A model generated the notes under the pieces. It worked only from the letters and a program-made list of their open reading frames with translations, ran no database searches and was not told the origin of the DNA. A program made the position numbers and the translations under genes. DNA of 64,000 bases from Rutstroemia sp. NJR-2017a BVV2 (Eukaryota; Ascomycota; Leotiomycetes; Helotiales; Rutstroemiaceae). The stretch lies in contig NJPS01000026.1 in assembly GCA_002946415.1 (NCBI GenBank), positions 310,001 through 374,000 on the forward strand. Reading direction: 5' to 3'. Shown here one piece after another: positions 56,315 through 64,000 of the stretch (position 1 is the first letter of the stretch; every line of letters starts with the position of its first letter).

Positions 56315-58950
56315 TTTGGGGGTGGGTTTGCGTGTTGGGATTCGGAGTTGGGATAAGAGCGGGATGAGATGTGATGTGATGGATGTATGTATGGGTTGGG
56401 TATGTATATATGGTCGACGGAGATGTGATGTATATATGATAGATCCGAGTGCAGTCCCGTCGACGAGAGTATTCGACGTGGTAGGTCGATCGAGTTTGCA
56501 GTAGTCGTACCCTGAGAGTATGTTTCCAGAGAACTCAGTATCCGATATATGTCTCTTCCCTGACACAGCTTCGCTCGAAATCTCCCCTTTTCAGTCGTTT
56601 CCACCTTAGTTTGGAGTAGTATTGCGTGCGTGTATGTATCCGACGTCGATATGATATCTTTCCAGAAGACACCAACCAATCCAGTAAACAGCAGCGCAAC
56701 GACTCTTGCTTTCCAAATCAACGATGAACGTCTGTATGTATGAATCTGTCCAGCCCAGCTCCAGGTCCAAAATCAACGACACAACTTCAGTCGTATGTAT
56801 GTATGTATCCCTCAATCAATCAATCAAACAATCAAAATCTCTCTCCGAAAATTCCAAATGGCTTTTCACTTTTTTCCAAAAATCCAACAATCAATCCCCT
56901 CGACTCGAAAAAGTAAGTTCTCGATCAACAAGAAACCCAATCGGTCATGCAACGACTTTATACCCTCTTTCACTTTCTTTCTTCGAATTCCCACTTCCGC
57001 TCCACAATCCCAATTCTTTTCCTCCCTTTATCCTCAATTCGGAATCCCGTTCCGAGTCAAAGAGAATTCGAAGTCCAAACTAAAAGATCCACTCCACCGT
57101 CGGTCGCCTTCGTCATCGAGCGACTCAGATATTTTTGGAAACGAAACGAAATTGGCGAGTCAAGTCAAGTCCAAGTCCAAGCTTGAGTGATGGTCAAAGA
57201 ATGAATGAACGAATGAATGTATGCACAAATAAATAAATAAATAAATAAATGCCTCTTCTTTAAAGAAAGTAAAACCTCGCCTCAAAATCCTAAATTGAAA
57301 GAAAGGAACTGATGGAAGAGGCGAAGAAGATATATTTGTAAAAAGAGGAACAAAGAAAGAAAGCCCAGCTTTGTCGTTCCCGCAACTAACTTGTGCTACC
57401 AAGCAACGTAACAAGTCAGACAGAACGTAAAAAAGGTGTAATATATCCAAGGTGTTTATGATAAACAAGAACCAAGAAACATAAAAGCGAGAAACAGGAA
57501 GAAAGAACGGGGAGAGAAATACGTGAAGATATTCATTCATTCATTCATCCACCAGCACACATCCCATCAATCAACAACCAAGCCCGTCCGTCCGTTCATT
57601 CGTTCGCCCCCTGAGCTCAATCAATCAATCAATCAATCTAGAACCCACATCTCACGATCCAAGCAACAGCTTACTTCTCCAGCACGAATCTGCACTTACG
57701 AAGTACAAACTCACCCCATCCAACCGGAAACCCCCCCCTCCCAACTCCCATTCAGTCTCTACCCTCCGGCTTGGTACCCTCGTACCGTACGAAGTAAAGC
57801 CAAGCCAAACCCCTCCCCACTACCGTTCGGCAGCTCCCTACCAATCGAGCGCCTCAATTTCAAAAATTGCGCGCAACTCCCCTTTGCAAAATGGAAATTT
57901 CCACCAGGTCCGTCCGCACTATGCAGAACCAAGCGTGGCGTGGATTGAAAACAAAACTTCTCTGCCATACCATAACCATCCTTACTCCGTACAGTACATA
58001 CTCACATCCATCCATCCATCCATCCAAACAATCAACTTACGCAAAGAAGCATAAACACAATCCTCACCTGTCATCTGATCTGATCTCTCATCTCCTCTCA
58101 TCTCCTCTCACCACCAAAGAAAAAAACCAACGTAAAAACCCCCTTCCCCTTCTCAGCAAAGCAAAAAACCTCCAAGACCAACCCAGCCCCGTTCCAGTTT
58201 CATGTTTGCGCTTGGCGGAGAGAGTGGATGGGAATTTCCCTTTTGCGGCGAGAATGCCAAGCCAGAAGCGGGTTTCGAGTGCGAGACAAAGCTGAAAAAG
58301 GGAATTCTGGCCCGGATGTCATAATGTGCCGACGAAAAACACTTATATATATAAAACTTCTTCAATATATATGAAGATGATCGGAGAATAAGCATAAAGG
58401 TAACTTAAATCTACTTACTCTCATATCATCATGTCATGATCTGGGGGGACAGAGTCGAGGGAGTCCAGATGATTGATTGATTGATTGATTGATTGATTAC
58501 TCTTCGGCATCTCTCTCTCCCTCCAACTCCATTCTGTTCCGTCCGTCCACTTCAATCCACATCCAGATCCCATATCTAAACGATCTATATAACGGGCAAA
58601 CAAAAAGCTTTTCAAGAAATATTAAATTGACAATGAAAAATAAACAAGCAAATCAAGAACTCAATATATAAATAAGGTATATATCTGTATATATATTCGC
58701 GCCCTGCGCACAATCTAAATAACCTGTCCGTCCATCCGTCTGTCATATATCATTCACTATCCATATCCATTCCAAACATACATAAAAGGTACCCCCCTTT
58801 TCGAATCGAACGTGGAGAAGGCAGAAAGCAAGAGAAGGGAAGGTTGACGAGCAAGGCAATAAGTGCAAGTGCTGTGCATGCATGTCGAACAAGAAGTACT
58901 GTAATATGTATGTAAAAAGCAAGAGAGCCCGCCAATTCGATTTTTGTAGA
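56315..58950. other. long microsatellite-rich spacer, no gene seen
   Basis: Includes ATGT and CAAT runs near 56795-56830, AAAT at 57228-57250, CATT at 57535-57547, CAAT at 57618-57640, CCAT near 58008-58025, CTCTCATCTCCT near 58084-58108 and GATT at 58471-58499. Frames of up to 142 codons on both strands lack motifs. Confidence 0.55.
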
Positions 58951-60815
58951 TTAGAAATTTTCTTTGCCCCAGCAGAAATTGAATCCTGATTTATCGTCAG
59001 TATGATACCCAAAGGCATGATGAGATTTCAACAAGGGAGATTACTTACCAGGCTCACTGTACATATTACATTTGATATGCAACACACTACCCAAAACCTT
59101 CGGACCACAGAAGAAGACACCCGCCTCACTTGGAGTATGGATCTTCCTGACACTCTTAAAGATCATATCCCAGTTCGGTCTGCCAAAGTTGGTCGGTGCT
59201 CTCAGTCCGGTGATCGCATCACGATCCGCATTGGCATCGTTAATCATAATATTCGTAGCATCATCGACCTTAATCTTGGCTGTAAGGTACGTGTGGATTT
59301 CGATATGGTTGTCCATGTCTTGCGCTTCGATGGCTAGTAAGAGTGAGCGGAACCATTCGAAGGAGCCAAAATCACGACAAATCCAGAAGAAATAAACTTT
59401 GCGGAGACGAGTCTTCTTCTGGGGGTAGTTCATGCGATACCAAATGGATTTCAGGATGGATGCGAATGGAGTAACACCAATACCAGCACCACAAAGCATG
59501 GCAACTTCGAACTTGAAAACATCCTCAGAAGCGGAGCCGAATGGTCCATCGACATAGACACGAGGCAAGATACGACGAATAGCAGGGTCGACTCCATCTG
59601 CTCCTGGCCCATTTTGATTGACACCAACAACCTGAGATGCTGCCCCCTTTTCACCTTTTGGTTTATCGAACTCGCAACCGAGGGCTTTTCCGACGGCTCT
59701 TGTGAAGTCGCCAACCATTCTGATGTGGATAGAAATATAGTCCTCTTCAGGTGCCGACGTGAGCGTGAAAGGGTGATATTGGTATACGGAGACCTCGGGA
59801 CAGCAGAAGAAGATGTATTGGCCAGCTCGCGTCTTCGTGTTCTCCTTCTTGATTTGAATCTCGCAAACGTTGCTAGGATGCTGAACGACCTTGGAGACGT
59901 ACGTCTTGTGCTTGCCACGAACTTCACGTGCAATACGTTCGAAGAGGTAAATGTAGCCACCATACATCCAGTATTGCCAGAAAACACCAATGGCCGAACT
60001 TCCGATACCAATACAATAAGGAGCGACATCCGGTTGAATCATACAGAAAGCTCCATGGACGGACCAGAAAACGAAGAAGATAACGAAGAAGTGATGTGTG
60101 TACCAGAAACGTTCGAAATTGGCGCGACGATACTTCTCGTACGAGGTGATGGCCATGGCCATGAGAGCGACCAACATAACATATCCCGTCCATCCAGGGC
60201 CACTAACGAAGTTCGCAAGAAGGAATCCACCAATACCAAGGTTGTTCTTTGCCGAAATCTGAGCGAAGTTGTTCCAATGCGCAATGGTGTGCACCCAAGA
60301 GAAGAAGACGATCGACCAAGCAGTCAGCATGTGGAAGGTGATGTTCTTGTCGAATTGGATGATACCATTCAATGGGGTTTGACGTGCTAACGAAATCAAC
60401 GTGCGGCAAACTGGGAACAGAATCATAGCTACATCGAAATGCAATGTCAGAGCCGCCGATCTGGCAATTGCATAAGTTATCGAAAAGGTACTCCGGGCAG
60501 TTCCAAAACTATCCTTGAGCTGGTAATTCAGGAAACCGAATGTGAAAACCATAACGTGAAGCATTCCAAAGACGAAGACAAAGCTGTATCCAATGTTAGC
60601 ATTCCCTCATCCCCCATCCATAGGCGTTGCAAAACCTACAATCTTCGATATCCTTCATTGACCATCCACCTGTCAAATTTCTCCCTCATCGTCAACTCCC
60701 TCGGCATCTCAGCACTCATCTCTCCCGACATCAACATTCTCGTCAATGGCGGCCATCTTGATCTCTCCGAAACCTTCACCGAACCCACATTACTTCTTTC
60801 AAAACCCTTCTCCAT
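58951..60815 (-). CDS. noxB: NADPH oxidase NoxB
   Basis: Three exons, 60815-60640, 60583-59049 and 58985-58951, give 581 residues. The enzyme is a six-helix membrane flavocytochrome that moves electrons from NADPH to oxygen, making superoxide. Exon 1 encodes a cytosolic N-terminus ending KFDRWMVNEGYRRL/FVFVFGML, which places it in the NoxB rather than the NoxA branch; an in-frame TGA lies two codons before the ATG. Haem-ligand histidines lie in FHMLTAWSIVFFSWVHTIAH and FWYTHHFFVIFFVFWSVHG. FAD binding is YHPFTLTSAPEE, NADPH binding DGPFGSA and LCGAGIGVTPFASIL, then FFCGP. The last exon adds the family C-terminus WGKENF. In fungi NoxB with NoxR supports penetration structures and ascospore germination. 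Confidence 0.97.
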
Positions 60816-63800
60816 CCTTCAGCGTGTGCGACCCGAAGTCGTCGTTGAAGCTTTCCTTTCTATCTGCTCTGTCGTAATCCTTCTGAATTATTCTTGGGGG
60901 TATCGTTATGTTTATCGTGTGGTATATGAATTAAAAGAACGGTAATTGATTCAGGACCCGCTGAATTGACAGAAAGTTCCCAAAAGAAGGCGTGTTGAGA
61001 AGAGAATGTATTATGAAATGGAATGAATGTAGGAGTGTTGGAAGCCTGCCTAGAAAGATGAGACACGACGATGGTCAGCGAACTACAGTCCCAGTCTGCG
61101 ACATATTCAAGAACAACACGAGAGAGGTGAGAAGCAAATGAATGCAATTAGATTTTGTGACGAAGAAAGAGACCAAAAAAACACACACAGACACATACCT
61201 ATACTCAATGCCTGCACCGGTGGCTGTCTCCAAAATCAGCAATTAGTAGAGAAAGTTGAGTGTGACGTGCAGATGCAAGATGAGAGAAGAGGAGGGGACG
61301 CGCAGTACAACAGGTGGAGGAGGAGAAGAAGAAACGAACAAGAAGTGTGCCAAGAAGGTTAGAAGGGAAGAGGCGTAGAAAGTGGTATGGGTGCCATTTT
61401 TCATTCTCTTGGGTAGTATCACGTTTAATGCAACTGGGGGGCAAGAGGATGTGAATGGCCTGACAAAGATTCGTACTGAGTGTCTGAGCATAGAATATAG
61501 AACAACTCCGGTCTCATGGGACCTAGCGCGAGTAGCAGCGGAAACCAGCGCCTCTTCCATTAGCATGTGTGGTCAGAGAGGTTCTTCGAAACAAGTTCCT
61601 GGGCCGCCATGATGGAGGCTGGGATTAGCAAAGTCAGTCCAGCCTCGCACCCTCGCACCCCTCGTCAGCATTTTGATAGTGGTTCGGTGTTCGATTGCAC
61701 AGCAGAGAAAACGGAACCCTTGAACATGGCAGCATAATTGATTCTCCACTCCATAAGGATTTTGCTGATAGAAAGCGCTGAATGGTCGTGAAGAGCAGTG
61801 AGGAGTAAAAGGCGAGAGGTGGGAGGTTGGAAGGGGTCTAGTCACAAGCAGGGGCACATTGCACATTCGCATGTTGGCGTTCGCGATTCGGCAGGGACTA
61901 AATTTGGCGTGGAGAAAGCTTAATTGGAACTCACCAGTAACACACAAATGTCTACTCATGTCATTGTAAGCCGCGCGAAGTAGATACGAGCCAGAAGGAT
62001 TCAAACATACGAAAGTACTCATCGCCTCGCAACTTTTACTATGAGAAACATCCGTTTACTGCGCACGCACACACGCGCGCACACACAGCTATCGATAACG
62101 GAACAAACGGTTGTAAGTTGTAAGTAGTTGATGGTTCCTTGCGCCCAAGGCCCCAACACTCCAAGAACATAGGGTCATGCGCGCTCTAATCACCGCCATC
62201 TATCTATCCCTCCTCCCTTAGCCCACACTGCCCTGTCTCTATCTCAGGCTCTACGTCTGTGTCTGTTTGAGAAAAGACCAATCCGATACCTTCCCGTCTC
62301 CTAACAGTTTGAGAGACCCCTGCCCGAAACCCGCCCAGAGAAACCCACCGCGAACTGAAACCGCGCCACCAGAAGCGTTACAATAAGTGGAGCGCGCGAT
62401 GAACCAATCAGAGTGCCTCTCCGGTTACAAAGTTGCCTCTTTTCTATTCAGGACCGAATGTTTGATGCACGGCTGAGGCATGAAGACCGAATTGTGACCT
62501 GATATTTTCGAGCTCGGCGGTAAGCCTTGTGGAAGGAGGAGAGGACTTGGTGATCTGTACTTGGTGCTCTCGCGCGCCAGATTCGAATTTGGCTTAGGTC
62601 ATTGTATTCGCGGGTAGGGTTAACGGCACATGATCGATCCATTTGCAGCCCGAGTCGAGTCTACTGGTTGAATCAATACGCAGCCCGAGCGGTTATTGAG
62701 GTGTTGTACATCAAATCAGTGCTGTAGTCAGAAACAACCTCGACCGAGGACTAGTTCAATTCTACTTCGGGTACTGTACTGTACATAGCATCAACCCAAC
62801 TCTCCTCCCGTCGCTCACTCACCAAGTCACACTCGGACTTCCCCTCCCCTCCCACTCCCCCTCCCACTCCCCCTACCACAAACCCAATCTCCCATCACGC
62901 ACAAAATCCTCCGATGACACTTCTCACTTCTGCACCCCAACCAGAAACGGGTAATCTTACACTCTCCCACGCCCTCACCTCACCGCATCCCAGGCGTCGA
63001 TCCCGTTCTGCTACCATAAACGTGAACGACAATAACCTATCCTATCCCATACCATGTACACGCATACAAAGCCCAGACTCTTAACACTTTCATACCTCTC
63101 TGCTTTCTTCCCCCTTGGATTTACGGAAAAATACAATACAACACAACACAACATCCTCCTACACACATACGTCAACATCACCCCACGTCGTCGTTATCCC
63201 TCTGGGGATCAAACACCATCTATGACTTAAATTTCCGATATGCATGTCCAAAAATACACAGACAGTACAGGACTGCTCTAATCCGATCTTATCTCGTCCC
63301 ATCTTTATACTCGCACATATCAATCTAGCAGCTGTCCAGATGGATGATTATCTCATTCCCCCACGCAGATGGATGAACAACTTCTCTACATAGCTCATAT
63401 GAACCTATACCATATCACACCAAAACCGCAATTATACCCGCCCCCGTCCGTACCTTTTCTGCAGCCCTGTCCCCTCTCTGCCCCCTCCTCCTCGGCATAT
63501 ATACCCTCTCCCAAAACCCTTTCCCTCTTCATCACCAGGCCAAGCGTATCGCAATCGTACGATAGATCTGCCGTCTCCAACCCCCATCAACCAGCCCCTC
63601 CCTCACCTCACCTCAAACACCACACACCACAATACAACAACACTCCCGCCCAGAGACCGCAATAGAGAACCGAGAAAACCCAAGCAGCCAAGCCCTCCAT
63701 CTCATCCAATCTTTCCCCTCCAGCTTTACTTGACTGGCTTTACGCTCCGTCATCAAGCCAACGTCAACATAACCGGGGAGTAGACGTGAAGTAAAAGTAT

Positions 63801-64000
63801 AGGTACCTACCTGAACAAAGACATCGCATCGCATCGCAGCGCAGCGTATGGGTATGGGTATACATACTATGCCATGCTATGCTATAAACAACAAGAACAA
63901 CAACAACAGAAAGGAAAAGAGAAGAGAAGAGATATATATGTAGGGGAAAGCAATCTCGCACCTACTGGAATACGGCAAGGCTAAGGGATCACGTTTTCCT
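60816..64000. other. NoxB promoter side and pyrimidine-rich end, no gene seen
   Basis: Three kilobases upstream of NoxB. The part to about 62700 is mixed, with a CA/CG alternating run at 62059-62088. From 62790 onward the plus strand is pyrimidine- and A-rich, with CACAACACAACA runs, resembling a long gene leader; a gene may begin beyond the window. Frames up to 149 codons near 61573-62022 (minus) show no features. Confidence 0.5.

Noticed and set aside
59614..60390. A 258-codon plus-strand frame within NoxB
   Set aside because: NoxB on the minus strand is certain by motif, and the plus frame has none.

Overview
The window comes from a filamentous ascomycete, probably a plant-associated member of the Pezizomycotina and most like a leotiomycete. 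The evidence is short introns (about 45-100 bases) with GT(A/G)AGT donors and CTNAC-type branch points, a NoxB-type NADPH oxidase, an RTA1-family membrane protein, secreted GH71 and GH28 carbohydrate enzymes, a berberine-bridge-like flavoenzyme and a GATA-regulated allantoinase. The species assignment is inference. Genes are sparse: about 17 to 19 loci, separated by 1-3 kb spacers full of microsatellites and minisatellites. Exon coordinates were derived by reading splice sites and checking reading phase by hand.

Left part (1-22 kb). The 3' end of a GH71 alpha-1,3-glucanase faces an AusD-like SAM methyltransferase. A five-exon conserved fungal gene of unknown function follows. Next comes a patch of about 2 kb (5.65-7.71 kb) bounded by direct repeats of about 70 bases. 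It holds an unrecognised 449-residue reading frame and an 85-base copy of a piece of the neighbouring gene. Then come a secreted Ser/Thr-rich protein, an FAD-linked oxidase with a 6-base micro-exon, a relic resembling the C-terminal part of a fungal transcription factor, an RTA1-like membrane protein, an NADP-dependent MDR oxidoreductase and an endopolygalacturonase. From the methyltransferase to the polygalacturonase, every intact gene lies on the minus strand.

Middle part (22-46 kb). There is a small basic-tailed protein followed by several repeat families, an RNase H-like protein that lacks most catalytic acids, a PhzF-family protein, an allantoinase with a cluster of GATAAG motifs upstream, a GNAT acetyltransferase broken by a homopolymer frameshift, and the linker histone H1.

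Right part (46-64 kb). There is a PIP 5-kinase of the Mss4 family, a possible small membrane protein, a large purine-rich gene for a mostly disordered coiled-coil protein (about 1,290 residues if its exons are joined), a small single-pass membrane protein, and NoxB, whose first exon is too short to stand out as an open frame. The last 3 kb hold no gene I can support.

Secreted wall-acting enzymes, the flavin oxidase and NoxB fit a fungus living on plant material. Mss4, H1 and allantoinase are housekeeping or nutrient genes. I see no secondary-metabolite cluster: the methyltransferase has no synthase nearby.
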